A stretch of DNA of 55,686 nucleotides, taken from assembly GCA_003138895.1 (NCBI GenBank), contig PLHJ01000012.1, forward strand, positions 81,384-137,069, given 5' to 3'. This document shows positions 1-9,063 of this stretch, in pieces (the stretch's first letter is position 1; each line of letters begins with the position of its first letter). Source of the stretch: Acidimicrobiaceae bacterium. Lineage in GTDB: Bacteria; Actinomycetota; Acidimicrobiia; Acidimicrobiales; RAAP-2. The notes beneath the pieces are model-generated. The model did no database searches. It had not been told where the DNA came from and saw nothing but the letters and a program-made list of their open reading frames with translations. The position numbers and the translations under genes were made by a program.

Positions 1-1130
1 GAACCAAAAATATTCACGAGTAGTTGCTGACCTTCAGGTTGCTGTTCAACGAGAACGTCACCGTAGGGCGAAATATCCCCGGCTGAAATTGTTGGCAAGG
101 TGTACGTCGCCAATTCCGCTGGGTTGAGGCTGTGAAATTTGAGCGCCAAACCTATAAGTTCGTCGAGTGACCATTCGTTGTCGAGGGTTATGCCTTGGGG
201 TAAGTCAGAAAGGAATGAGTTAAGTGTCAAGGGGTTGTACTTACCCTTCGCCGATTGAATCAATGCTCGGATGAACGTATTTTGGCGATCGATGCGGCCA
301 TAGTCACTCGTACCGTCATAGACCCATTGACCATTTTGGAAGTACTCGTAGTGTCGACTGCGAGCTACGGCGAGTGCTTGAAATCCATCCACCAATTGAC
401 ATCCGGTGTGCTTGACATTGAGACCTGAGTAGGCGTCCTTCGCGGGATAGGGGAAGTTTAAGTAGACGCCGCCTAGTGCCTCCGTCGCGTTAATGAGGCC
501 ACCGAAGCTCACTTGCACGACGTGATTGATTGGAATACCGAAGTTAGCTTCAATCGTCTTCACCAAAAGATTCGGGCCACTTCCGTAATTAACGTTGATT
601 CGGTTGTAATTCGTATAAAGCGACTGGTTAGCGAGCAGTGTTACCAGGGTGTCACGAGGAATCGACACCATTTGAATTGTTCCTTTGCCCGGATCAATGT
701 GGGCAATTTTCACGACGTCACTGCGCTGACCCTGAACAGAGGAACCACCCGTTTGTGCAGCCTCGTTTCCGGTCAGACCCGCTCGAGAGTCCGAACCAAT
801 GATCAGGACATTGAAGGGCTGGCCCGAAATTCGGTGGACTTCGCTCGGTACGGCGACCTTGGGAATATTGTCGAACTTCAATTGGGCGTAGAGATAGACA
901 CCGCCAATGATTCCTCCGAGCAGAACAACAATGCCAAGCGACCAGTACGACAAGCGTCGGCGCAAGGAACGCTTCGCTCGACCCCGGCGGGAAGTGGGAG
1001 CAATGCCCGATCGCTCGTTGACTGCTTCTCCAAGGGCCAAGAGGCGCTGCTCGTTCGCAAGTCTGCGACGTGACGACGTGCGTTCAGCGTTTTTTGGGCC
1101 ACGTGGGGCTCTATGACGACCTTGTGGCAT
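1..1130 (-). CDS. LytR-CpsA-Psr (LCP) family protein, C-terminus cut by window edge
   Basis: Reading the minus strand from the ATG at 1130 gives 376 codons still open at base 1. A basic cytoplasmic N-terminus (to about residue 62) is followed by one membrane segment (about 63-82) and an extracellular LCP domain. Visible LCP features are NVLIIGSDSRAG (107-118), RSDVV (136-140) with its conserved Arg/Asp, SIPRDT (156-161), and the Arg-containing GRIDRQNTFIRAL (about 278-290). LCP enzymes transfer undecaprenyl-phosphate-linked glycopolymers onto peptidoglycan at the outer membrane face. The role is inferred from family membership; the polymer cannot be told from sequence. The gene is followed in direction of reading by the left window edge, so its end is unknown. 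It starts 55 nt downstream of the sufC stop and may be read as a separate unit. Confidence 0.9.
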   Translation of the reverse strand, partial: MPQGRHRAPRGPKNAERTSSRRRLANEQRLLALGEAVNERSGIAPTSRRGRAKRSLRRRLSYWSLGIVVLLGGIIGGVYLYAQLKFDNIPKVAVPSEVHRISGQPFNVLIIGSDSRAGLTGNEAAQTGGSSVQGQRSDVVKIAHIDPGKGTIQMVSIPRDTLVTLLANQSLYTNYNRINVNYGSGPNLLVKTIEANFGIPINHVVQVSFGGLINATEALGGVYLNFPYPAKDAYSGLNVKHTGCQLVDGFQALAVARSRHYEYFQNGQWVYDGTSDYGRIDRQNTFIRALIQSAKGKYNPLTLNSFLSDLPQGITLDNEWSLDELIGLALKFHSLNPAELATYTLPTISAGDISPYGDVLVEQQPEGQQLLVNIFG

Positions 1131-1185
1131 TACACAAACTTACTTGTTGATTTTGTCAGCTTCGTAATCGTTTCTTAACGTGAAT

Positions 1186-1914
1186 TCAGTCTGAAAGACT
1201 GCGAAATGGCTCGTAGCCATCACGTTCGAGCGTTTCGGCGAGTTCGGGCCCACCGCTCGTGACGATGCGACCTTCACTCATCACATGAATGACGTCGGGC
1301 GTCAACTCCTGAAGAAGACGTCGAAAGTGAGTAATGGCGAGAACGCCGCACGACCACTGCGTCGTTGCAAGTTGCAATCGGCGAGCCACAGCGCCCAGAG
1401 CATCAACGTCAAGACCCGAGTCAATCTCATCGAGGACCGCGAACTTCGGGCGAAGGATTCCGAGTTGCACCATTTCGGCACGCTTTCGTTCGCCACCCGA
1501 AAGATCGACGTTGACGAATCGATCGAGAAGTTCGGGGCGTAAATCTACGAGCTCAGCTTCTTCGCGAATTCGTTCTTTGATGCCCACAGGATTTGCTCCT
1601 GCCGCGACGAGGAGTTCGACAGGGCGAACGCCCCGCACTTCCAGCGGCTGTTGCAAGGCCAGCATCAGTCCAAGTCGAGCTCGTTCGTCCGGGGGAAGAT
1701 TAAGCAGCTCGGTTCCGTCGAGTTTGACGGAACCTTTCGTAATCTCATAACCCGGCCGTCCGGTGAGAGCGTGTGCGAGCGTTGATTTCCCTGAACCGTT
1801 GGGACCCATAATGACGTGTACTTCGCCCGAGTGCATCGTAAGACTGACGCCACGAAGAATGTCTCGTGAGGCCACCTTGACGTGAAGATCGTTAATCTCA
1901 AGAACTGAACTCAC
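1186..1914 (-). CDS. sufC: SufC, Fe-S cluster assembly ABC-type ATPase
   Basis: This 242-residue protein is a soluble ABC ATPase. It has Walker A GPNGSGKST (37-45), a Q-loop region near LALQQP (85-90), signature LSGGERKR (138-145), Walker B ending in DEIDSGLDVD (162-171) and the H-loop in AITHFRR. The DEIDSGLD form is typical of SufC, which drives the SufBCD scaffold in cytosolic Fe-S cluster assembly. Length is normal for SufC. It overlaps the upstream Rieske gene by 4 nt (ATGA type), so translation is probably coupled. No sufS or sufU follows; the next gene is the LCP protein. Confidence 0.95.
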   Translation of the reverse strand: MSSVLEINDLHVKVASRDILRGVSLTMHSGEVHVIMGPNGSGKSTLAHALTGRPGYEITKGSVKLDGTELLNLPPDERARLGLMLALQQPLEVRGVRPVELLVAAGANPVGIKERIREEAELVDLRPELLDRFVNVDLSGGERKRAEMVQLGILRPKFAVLDEIDSGLDVDALGAVARRLQLATTQWSCGVLAITHFRRLLQELTPDVIHVMSEGRIVTSGGPELAETLERDGYEPFRSLSD

Positions 1915-2225
1915 GGCACACTCACTTCAACGCGACCATCTTTAACAACGACGTCGTACGACTGCACTGGTCGAGTGGCGGGAAGTGACGCTGGCGTCCC
2001 GTCGACCAAGTGGAACATCGCTCCGTGTCGGGCGCATTCAATTTCCTTGGTCGCAACATCAACTTCGCCTTCGGCCAAGCTGAAGTCCTCGTGCGAGCAT
2101 CGATCATCAAGTGCGTACACGGTATCGCCGATTCGCACGAGAACGAGAATTCGTCCCTCGATTTTTGTTTGTTGGGGAATACCTTCCACGAACGTCGAGA
2201 GTTCACCAACATCGATCGACGTCAC
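1911..2225 (-). CDS. Rieske-type [2Fe-2S] ferredoxin in the suf operon
   Basis: This 104-residue protein is a single Rieske domain. The cluster ligands are visible as C43-x-H45 and C64-x2-H67, followed by a glycine- and proline-containing loop. Small Rieske ferredoxins of this kind (NirD/BphA3-like) carry electrons in the cytoplasm. It lies between sufD and sufC with 4-nt overlaps on both sides, so it is co-translated with the SUF scaffold. That suggests an electron-supply or cluster-acceptor role in Fe-S assembly, which is inference from position only. Confidence 0.9.
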   Translation of the reverse strand: MTSIDVGELSTFVEGIPQQTKIEGRILVLVRIGDTVYALDDRCSHEDFSLAEGEVDVATKEIECARHGAMFHLVDGTPASLPATRPVQSYDVVVKDGRVEVSVP

Positions 2226-3463
2226 GATGCGACCACGTGGGTGCTCGCAAGGATTTTGCCGACTTCTAGCTCGACAAGATGAGCGACTTCTCCGGGGAGC
2301 GAGTCAGTCATTTCATTGAAGAACCCTTGAATCATGAGGCGTTCGGCCTCGTCGCGTGGAACGCCACGCGATTCCAAGTACCAGCGCTGCATCTCGTCGA
2401 GTGGACCAACACTCGACGCGTGGGCACACACGACATCATTCTCTCGGATGTCCAGATTTGGAACAGTGTCGGCGTGAGCTGTAGAAGACAGCAGCAAATT
2501 GTGATTTGTTTGGCGGGCGTCGGTTCGACGAGCGCCGTTTTCGATTTCAATGAGTCCTGTATAAACGGAGCGGGAGTGATCACTCACAGCTCCTTTCGAA
2601 AGCAACGTCGACCTCGTGCGACCAATTTTGTGCAGCTGGTGCGATCGAAAGTCGTGCACCTGCTCACCAGATCCAAGGAACGTTGTTCGCAGTTCATTTT
2701 CTGCTCCAGTACCTAGGAACTCTGCATCGTTTCGGGACCGGTTGTAATGAGACCCGAGCCCAATGACCGATTGATGCAATCGCGAGTCACGGTGCAAGAG
2801 TGCCGTAGACCTAGCAACGTGCCAGGCCGTCGCATTCAATTGTTGATACGTGGCCAAATTCAGCGACGCATTGTCCGCCAATTCATATTCACTCAACGGC
2901 ACGACCAAACTTCCTCGACCGCCAACGAAGCATTCAATGATGTCAATGTGCGCTCCGACTTCCACGCAAACGTGCACGCTAGGAAACGATGAAGAATTCG
3001 ACGCCGCGTGGACTAAGAAAATTGGTTCTTCCACGTGCACCTTGGCAGCAACACGGATTTCAAGCGTTCCAGGAGACGACGCGCCGTTCAAAAGAGCGAA
3101 GGCATCGTCGCCGTAGCGGTCGAGGAAAGATCGTTCTCCTAGACTTACACCACTTGAAACGACGGTTGCGGTTACGCCCGATGGTAAAGACGGCGAGTCC
3201 GTCAAAAAACCGTCAATCGTCCGAATGACAAACGAAGCGTTTTTGGTCAATTTATCCGACAGCGCGGATGAGGGAAATGACCCCGGTGAAGTTGGAACCT
3301 GGAACGAGTCGAGCGTCAACTGAGAAAGTGGCGCGTAGCGCCAGACTTCGTCAGAAACCGTTGGCAAACCCACCGAACGAAATGCATTCCAGAGGGCTAG
3401 GCGTTCCGCAGCGCCAGGAGTTGACTCTATATAGGTTGTCGCGGAATCGAAAAATGTGCTCAT
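2222..3463 (-). CDS. sufD: SufD, Fe-S cluster assembly scaffold subunit
   Basis: The ATG at 3463 gives a 413-residue protein with the SufB/SufD beta-helix core, including the late segment LHQSVIGLGSHYNRSRNDA and the C-terminal SufD-like stretch with ENDVVCAHASSVG and RGVPRDEAERLMIQGFF. SufD pairs with SufB and SufC to form the scaffold complex. A longer frame reaches 3580 but would run into the divergent gene starting at 3564 and adds a non-SufD-like N-terminus, so the internal ATG is preferred; its ribosome site is weak. The stop overlaps the Rieske gene by 4 nt. sufB, normally adjacent, lies about 2 kb away beyond three unrelated genes. Confidence 0.9.
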   Translation of the reverse strand: MSTFFDSATTYIESTPGAAERLALWNAFRSVGLPTVSDEVWRYAPLSQLTLDSFQVPTSPGSFPSSALSDKLTKNASFVIRTIDGFLTDSPSLPSGVTATVVSSGVSLGERSFLDRYGDDAFALLNGASSPGTLEIRVAAKVHVEEPIFLVHAASNSSSFPSVHVCVEVGAHIDIIECFVGGRGSLVVPLSEYELADNASLNLATYQQLNATAWHVARSTALLHRDSRLHQSVIGLGSHYNRSRNDAEFLGTGAENELRTTFLGSGEQVHDFRSHQLHKIGRTRSTLLSKGAVSDHSRSVYTGLIEIENGARRTDARQTNHNLLLSSTAHADTVPNLDIRENDVVCAHASSVGPLDEMQRWYLESRGVPRDEAERLMIQGFFNEMTDSLPGEVAHLVELEVGKILASTHVVAS

Positions 3464-3563
3464 ATGCGGTTTTTGGACCTTTTCCAGTGTAACGGCACGG
3501 CCCATCAGGGATTCATGAATCAATGCACCTAGGCTCCAAGAGCGAAACGTCGAAAGGATTGCC

Positions 3564-4394
3564 ATGACTTTTTCCTCCACTGTCCTCGACTTGGACGTTC
3601 AAGGCCCCGTTGCCACTTTGTGGCTGAGCCGAGTAGATGCGCGCAACGCCCTCGGACGAGCGCTATGGCACGACCTGCCGCTCGCGGCGCAGGCCGTTGC
3701 GAGTGATCCGGCAATCCGCGTACTCGTTATCGCAGCTCGGGGTGATCACTTCACCGTTGGACTCGATCTCAAAGAGATGGGGTCCACTTTGGGCGGAGGC
3801 GGTGGTACGCCGGCGTCACACGCTGCCGCGAGCGCCACGTTCTACGAAGCGGTCCGCACCATGCAAGATTCCATTACGGCGATTGAAAAACTCAAGATTC
3901 CCGTCATTGCCGCAGTGCACGGTTACTGCATTGGTGGTGGCATCGATCTAATTTGCGCCGCCGACATTCGGTTGGGTTCGAGTTCGGCAATATTCTCCGT
4001 CCGCGAAGCGAAGGTGGCCATTGTGGCCGATCTAGGAACGTTGCAACGCTTACCAAAAATAGTCAGTGCCGGCCACGTCGCAGAACTGGCGTACACCGGT
4101 AAGGACATTGATGCGCAATATGCGATGCGCATTGGACTCATCAATAATGTCTTTGGAGAAACGGGCGACGATGTCGTGGCAGCTGCGCTTGAATTGGCGC
4201 ACGAGATTGCGCGAAACTCGCCCCTCGCGGTGCAAGGTACGAAGGCCGTACTCGCCGCCAATGACGGACGAACTGTTGAAGAAGGACTTGAGTTCGTGGC
4301 CCGCTGGAACACCATGTACTTGCAGAGCAACGATCTAACCGAAGCCATGACGGCGTTCTTAGAGCGACGACCGCCCCACTTCACTGGAAACTAA
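3564..4394 (+). CDS. Enoyl-CoA hydratase/isomerase, dienoyl-CoA isomerase-like
   Basis: This 276-residue crotonase-fold protein has the oxyanion-hole segments IAARGDHFTVGLDL and VHGYCIGGGIDL. The region from the second of these to ADLGTLQRLPK closely resembles mitochondrial delta3,5-delta2,4-dienoyl-CoA isomerase (ECH1), including acidic residues in GGGIDLICAADIR and VADLGTLQR that correspond to the catalytic Asp residues of that enzyme. The likely role is beta-oxidation of unsaturated fatty acids. Plain enoyl-CoA hydratase remains possible. It is divergent from sufD with a 100-nt gap, and its stop codon overlaps the stop of the convergent gene by 4 nt. Confidence 0.85.
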   Translation: MTFSSTVLDLDVQGPVATLWLSRVDARNALGRALWHDLPLAAQAVASDPAIRVLVIAARGDHFTVGLDLKEMGSTLGGGGGTPASHAAASATFYEAVRTMQDSITAIEKLKIPVIAAVHGYCIGGGIDLICAADIRLGSSSAIFSVREAKVAIVADLGTLQRLPKIVSAGHVAELAYTGKDIDAQYAMRIGLINNVFGETGDDVVAAALELAHEIARNSPLAVQGTKAVLAANDGRTVEEGLEFVARWNTMYLQSNDLTEAMTAFLERRPPHFTGN

Positions 4395-4744
4395 CGACGC
4401 CAGAATTTCCAGCCGCGTCGGTCTCGACGTTCCATCTCGTCTAACTGATTTCGGCGTTCTTCAAAGAGTTCGGGCGCCACAGCATTAACAATTGCTTCAG
4501 CGGAATTCAAGATCTCTCGTCGGTCGCCGACCGGGACGTCAGGTGCGGGCAGGTCTCCAACGGGCTTGTCAACCAACGTGCCATGCGACCAACCCACGTC
4601 AACGAGACGTGGCTCATAGGTGAGGCAATTTTCTGGACAGGCCCAAGGTTGATCGGGAGCATTTCCCAGCACGCAAAACCTCGCCACCTCACCCGAGGCG
4701 TACGTACGACTCTGAAAATGCTTGCATTCTTCTCGCATACCCAT
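4391..4744 (-). CDS. Small four-cysteine protein of unknown function
   Basis: The 117-residue protein has four cysteines in its first 40 residues: C7 (ECKHFQSRTY), C24 (ARFCVLGNAP), C36 and C40 (WACPENC). This suggests a metal or Fe-S site, but no named family is recognised. The C-terminal third is highly charged and ends in a basic tail rich in Arg and Trp. No membrane segment or signal peptide is seen. The position between sufD and sufB makes a link to Fe-S metabolism conceivable but unproven. An in-frame ATG at 4738 is an alternative start. Confidence 0.7.
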   Translation of the reverse strand: MGMREECKHFQSRTYASGEVARFCVLGNAPDQPWACPENCLTYEPRLVDVGWSHGTLVDKPVGDLPAPDVPVGDRREILNSAEAIVNAVAPELFEERRNQLDEMERRDRRGWKFWRR

Positions 4745-4796
4745 TGGATACTTATTCTACGGGAGACGCCCGCCGTATGATCGCCACGTGTCCACG

Positions 4797-5417
4797 ATGA
4801 ACGTCCACTTGAACTTTGATCCGCTATCCAAAGACGAGTACGCAGAGGCCGCCGTCGTCGCGACTCGAGGTTTCTACACCGACCCATTTTTCGTCTATCT
4901 CTCCGAAAAGGCTCTGCAGAGGAATCGCGGTCTCGTTTTTTTCTTTCGTGGAGCGCTTTTGCACATGGGCCCAAAAGCTCACATTGTGACGGCTCGCGAC
5001 GAATCGAATCGCATTGTTGGTGTTTCGGCGTGGCTACCAACGGGGGCCTACCCACCTCCGATTCGTTCACAATTAGCCCAGGTACCGAGTTCATTACGAG
5101 CCCTGTTTCGAAGTAGTCGGGCGCTGCGCGTTGGCAATAAATACATCGCCGCAATTGCGAAGGCGCACCCTAAAGAGCCGCATTGGTACTTGTTGCTGCT
5201 GGTGACTGACCCGGAGCTGCAGCGGCACGGTATTGGAAAAATGCTCATGGAGCACGCGATTCCACAAATCGATGAGCAAGGCGTCGCCAGTTACTTAGAA
5301 ACGCAAAAAGAAGACAACATCGCCTACTACCGACGATTCGGTTACGAACTTCACGCCACGCTTCGCCCCGTAAAAAACGGCCCCCCACTTTTCACGATGC
5401 GTCGAGCCCCTCGTTAA
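4797..5417 (+). CDS. GNAT family N-acetyltransferase
   Basis: This is a roughly 206-residue single-domain GNAT protein. The acetyl-CoA-binding motif A is visible as [20 protein letters not shown], and motif B follows as [11 protein letters not shown]. The substrate cannot be predicted. The ATG at 4797 is chosen because longer frames overlap the divergent gene's start at 4744; a GTG at 4788 is an equally possible start. The stop codon shares 4 nt with the stop of convergent sufB. Confidence 0.85.
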   Translation: MNVHLNFDPLSKDEYAEAAVVATRGFYTDPFFVYLSEKALQRNRGLVFFFRGALLHMGPKAHIVTARDESNRIVGVSAWLPTGAYPPPIRSQLAQVPSSLRALFRSSRALRVGNKYIAAIAKAHPKEPHWYLLLLVTDPELQRHGIGKMLMEHAIPQIDEQGVASYLETQKEDNIAYYRRFGYELHATLRPVKNGPPLFTMRRAPR

Positions 5418-6814
5418 CCGATTGAACCTTCCATTTGCAGTTCAATCAGGCGGCTCCACTCCACGGCGTATTCCATTGGAAGTGTCTTCGTCACTGGTTC
5501 AATGAAACCGTTTACGATCATGCCCATGGCCTGAGCCTCGGTGAGACCTCGACTCATCAAATAGAACAACTGGTCGTCGCCAATCTTCGAGACGGTGGCT
5601 TCGTGACCGATAGAGGCGTCTTGTTCGCCGACTTCCATGTAGGGCTTGGTTTCCGAGATTGACATTTCGTCAAGCAGCAAAGCGTCGCAGCGTACAAACG
5701 CCTTGGCGCCCTTTGCACCCTCTTCCACTTTCACTAAACCGCGGTAGGTTGTCGCACCTCCGTCTTTGGAAATGGACTTCGAGATGATTGTTGAAGTGGT
5801 CTCGGGAGCACAGTGCACCATCTTCGCTCCCGCGTCTTGGCGCTGTCCCGGTCCGGCGTAAGCAACGGAGAGAACTTCACCAGAGGCTTTCGGTCCCATG
5901 AGATAGACCGAAGGGTACTTCATGGTGAGACGCGAACCAATGTTGCCGTCAATCCATTCAACGCGCGCTTCGGCTTCTGCCCTCGCTCGCTTGGTGACCA
6001 AGTTATAAACGTTATTGGACCAGTTCTGAATCGTTGTGTACGTGATGCGAGATCCAGGTAGGGCAATGAGTTCCACCACCGCCGAGTGCAGTGAGTCGGT
6101 GGAATACACCGGAGCTGAACAACCTTCGACGTAATGAACCTGCGAGCCCTCGTCCGCGATAATGAGCGTCCGTTCGAATTGACCCATGTTCTCGGTGTTG
6201 ATGCGAAAGTACGCCTGAAGCGGCTGGTCGACATTGACGCCCGGTGGAACGTAGATGAAAGAGCCACCCGACCACACCGCGGAGTTCAGCGCAGCAAATT
6301 TGTTGTCGTTGGGAGGAATTACCGTTCCGAAATACTTCTGTACGAGTTCGGGGTACTCGCGAACAGCCGTGTCCATGTCACAAAACAGCACACCGAGACT
6401 TTCAAGGTCCTCACGGTTGCGGTGGAACACCACTTCTGACTCGTACTGCGCCGTGACGCCCGCCAAGTATTTGCGCTCGGCTTCGGGAATACCAAGTCGC
6501 TCGTAGGTGTTCTTGATGGCGTCGGGAAGATCTTCCCAGCGATCAACTTGGTTTTCGGTGGGCTTGATGTAGTAATAGATATCGTTGAAATCGAGATCGG
6601 GCATCCGGTCAGCGAACCACGGCAACATTGGCTTCTTCTCAAAACGCTTTAGAGCGCTGAGGCGAAAATCCCGCATCCACTGGGGCTCGGACTTGATGTC
6701 GGACATTTCTCGGACGATGGCTTCGTTGATGCCCTTCTTTGGTTTGAAAACGGGGCTCATTTCGTCGCTCCAACCCAGTTGATAGCGACTGAAATCCAAA
6801 TTGTCGATTGACAT
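5414..6814 (-). CDS. sufB: SufB, Fe-S cluster assembly scaffold subunit
   Basis: This 466-residue protein has full SufB length. It includes the conserved [46 protein letters not shown] and the late [22 protein letters not shown] motif. SufB is the part of the SufBCD scaffold on which the cluster is built. A strong ribosome site (AAAGGAG, 5 nt before the ATG at 6814) supports the start. It is monocistronic here: its partners sufD and sufC are about 2 kb downstream, separated by two plus-strand genes and one minus-strand gene. It is divergent from oligopeptidase B, with a promoter region of about 80 nt between them. Confidence 0.95.
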   Translation of the reverse strand: MSIDNLDFSRYQLGWSDEMSPVFKPKKGINEAIVREMSDIKSEPQWMRDFRLSALKRFEKKPMLPWFADRMPDLDFNDIYYYIKPTENQVDRWEDLPDAIKNTYERLGIPEAERKYLAGVTAQYESEVVFHRNREDLESLGVLFCDMDTAVREYPELVQKYFGTVIPPNDNKFAALNSAVWSGGSFIYVPPGVNVDQPLQAYFRINTENMGQFERTLIIADEGSQVHYVEGCSAPVYSTDSLHSAVVELIALPGSRITYTTIQNWSNNVYNLVTKRARAEAEARVEWIDGNIGSRLTMKYPSVYLMGPKASGEVLSVAYAGPGQRQDAGAKMVHCAPETTSTIISKSISKDGGATTYRGLVKVEEGAKGAKAFVRCDALLLDEMSISETKPYMEVGEQDASIGHEATVSKIGDDQLFYLMSRGLTEAQAMGMIVNGFIEPVTKTLPMEYAVEWSRLIELQMEGSIG

Positions 6815-6897
6815 ACCAGCTCCTTTGGGATTACCCCTACGTCCATAGTACTAACTCAAACGCTTGGTGAGTGCGCCAAGACTGCAAGAGTGTCCTA

Positions 6898-9063
6898 GTG
6901 AGTTCAGCCCCGAAAGCCCCAAAACGACCGTTCGAAATTACTCGTCACGACGATACGCGAATTGACCCCTACTACTGGTTAATGGACCGTGAAAACGAAG
7001 AGGTTCTTCAACACCTCCAGGCCGAGAACACGTTTCTCGCGGAGTCCTTTGCTGCACTTAAGCCTTTGGAAAACGAGCTTTACAACGAGATAAAGGCTCG
7101 CATCGAAGAGACGGATATCTCGGTACCGGTCCGAAAAGGTGATTGGTGGTACTACGAGCGCACCAAAGAAGGTCTGAACTATCCAATCAGCTGTCGACTT
7201 CGCGTGTCGGGCGAAGGCACGACGCCGCCAACCATTGACCCCAACATTGCCATTGACGGCGAACAAATTATTTTGGACGAGAACGTCGAAGCGCAGGGCC
7301 ATGACTTCTTGTCGGTGGGAGTGCTCGCCGTAAGTCCCAATGACGAGTGGCTCGCCGTTGGCGTTGACTTTGAAGGCAGCGAACGACACACCGTGACCAT
7401 TCGATCGCTCACCGGTGGCGAACCCCTGCTCGACACCCTGGAGGATGTTTATTACGGCTTCGCTTGGGCCATGGACAGTCGACATTTCTTCTACACGCGC
7501 GTCGACGAGGCGATGCGACCGTGGCAACTATGGCGACATGAACTGAGCACCTCAACGGCGAGCGACGTTCTGGTGTACGAAGAACCCGATGCTCAGTACA
7601 GCGTCAGCGTTGGCCGGTCTCGCGACGACCGTGTCATCGTGAACTTTCTTGGTTCTTCCACGACCACCGAAGTGCATTTTGTTGACGCGTCACGACCCAC
7701 CGATGAATTCCAGCTCCTAGAAGAACGACGCCACGGTATTGAATACGGCGTCGAGCACTTTGTCGACACTTCTAACGTCGCTTGGTGGCTAAAAACCACG
7801 AACGAGGACGCCACAGATTTTCGTCTTCTCGTTCGAGAAGTAGACCAAAAAACGTGGCGAGAGTTGATCCCGGAACGTCCCGGCAACCGTCTCGACGGTG
7901 TCGAAGCATTTTCAAACTTTCTCGCGTTGAGTGAACGGGTGGACGGGTGCGCCGCCGTCAGGATTGCCAAACTTGATTCCGGTACCGATCCTTTTGGCAA
8001 CGACCTTTTAGAACGTTCGACTTTGGTGCAAGGTGACGTGCGGCCGTCGACCGTGGGACTGGGAGCTAATCCGAACTATGTGACCACTCAACTTCGCGTC
8101 GGCATCACCTCACTCGTTACCCCTCGGCTCGTCGCCGATGTGGATATCGCTTCTGGCGAGACGATCGTTAGAAAGCAGCAAAAAGTACTCGGCGATTTTG
8201 ACGCTAACAATTACGTGACCACGCGACTGTGGGTTACGGCCAGCGATGGACAAAATATTCCGGTGTCACTCGTCGCGCGTCGAAGCGTTGTTACATCAAC
8301 GCCGAACGGCGAAGTGCTTCCGGCTTCCCCCGCCCCGTTTTTGCTCTACGGCTACGGCAGTTACGAGATTTCTATTGATCCATCATTCTCCTCAATGCTC
8401 TTATCGCTGCTAGATCGCGGCGTGATTTTTGCTATTGCGCATATTCGCGGAGGCGGCGAAATGGGTCGATCTTGGTACGAAACAGGAAAACTCGCACAAA
8501 AGCCGACGACGTTCAGCGACTTTGTCACGGTCGCACGTTTCTTGATTGACAACGGATGGACCACGGGCGAACAATTAGCGGCCCGCGGAGGATCAGCCGG
8601 AGGACTGCTCATGGGTGCCGTTATGAATCTTGCACCTGATTTATTTCAGTGCATCGTCGCCGAAGTTCCATTCGTGGACGTTCTCACCACGATGTTGGAC
8701 GATTCACTTCCACTCACCGTCGGTGAATGGGAAGAATGGGGCAATCCAGACGCGAGTGCGAGTGCGTATCGAACGATGAAGTCGTACTCCCCTTACGACA
8801 ATGTCCTAGCTAGTAATCCTGATGGATCGACGCGAGAGTATCCCCACCTCTTCGCGAGTGGTGGACTCAACGATTCTCGTGTTGGCTTTTGGGAGCCTGC
8901 CAAGTGGGTATTGAAACTACGTGACGCGAACCCAAAAAACATGGCGTACTTAAAAACGGAGATGGGCGCTGGCCACGGCGGTCCCTCGGGTCGATACGAC
9001 GCGTGGCGCGATGAAGCCCAAGTTCTGGCGTTCATATTGAGTGAAATTACAAAGGTCAACTAG
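6898..9063 (+). CDS. ptrB: Oligopeptidase B (protease II), prolyl oligopeptidase family
   Basis: From the GTG at 6898 this is a 721-residue S9A serine peptidase. It has an N-terminal beta-propeller and a C-terminal alpha/beta-hydrolase domain beginning near YGSYEISIDPSF. The catalytic Ser is in GGSAGG (about Ser566), Asp in NDSRVGFW (about 659) and His in GAGHGG (about 693). Family members cut peptides after basic residues in the cytoplasm; no signal peptide is seen. A GTG at 6871 in the same frame is an alternative start; AAGAG upstream favours 6898. The end overlaps the convergent membrane-protein gene by 8 nt. Confidence 0.92.
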   Translation: MSSAPKAPKRPFEITRHDDTRIDPYYWLMDRENEEVLQHLQAENTFLAESFAALKPLENELYNEIKARIEETDISVPVRKGDWWYYERTKEGLNYPISCRLRVSGEGTTPPTIDPNIAIDGEQIILDENVEAQGHDFLSVGVLAVSPNDEWLAVGVDFEGSERHTVTIRSLTGGEPLLDTLEDVYYGFAWAMDSRHFFYTRVDEAMRPWQLWRHELSTSTASDVLVYEEPDAQYSVSVGRSRDDRVIVNFLGSSTTTEVHFVDASRPTDEFQLLEERRHGIEYGVEHFVDTSNVAWWLKTTNEDATDFRLLVREVDQKTWRELIPERPGNRLDGVEAFSNFLALSERVDGCAAVRIAKLDSGTDPFGNDLLERSTLVQGDVRPSTVGLGANPNYVTTQLRVGITSLVTPRLVADVDIASGETIVRKQQKVLGDFDANNYVTTRLWVTASDGQNIPVSLVARRSVVTSTPNGEVLPASPAPFLLYGYGSYEISIDPSFSSMLLSLLDRGVIFAIAHIRGGGEMGRSWYETGKLAQKPTTFSDFVTVARFLIDNGWTTGEQLAARGGSAGGLLMGAVMNLAPDLFQCIVAEVPFVDVLTTMLDDSLPLTVGEWEEWGNPDASASAYRTMKSYSPYDNVLASNPDGSTREYPHLFASGGLNDSRVGFWEPAKWVLKLRDANPKNMAYLKTEMGAGHGGPSGRYDAWRDEAQVLAFILSEITKVN

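Noticed and set aside
513..1073. Long plus-strand open frame over the LCP gene
   Set aside because: The minus strand encodes a clear LCP protein with conserved motifs; the plus frame is its shadow.
3464..3580. Extended N-terminus of SufD
   Set aside because: It would overlap the divergent gene at 3564 and adds a non-SufD-like sequence; an internal ATG fits better.
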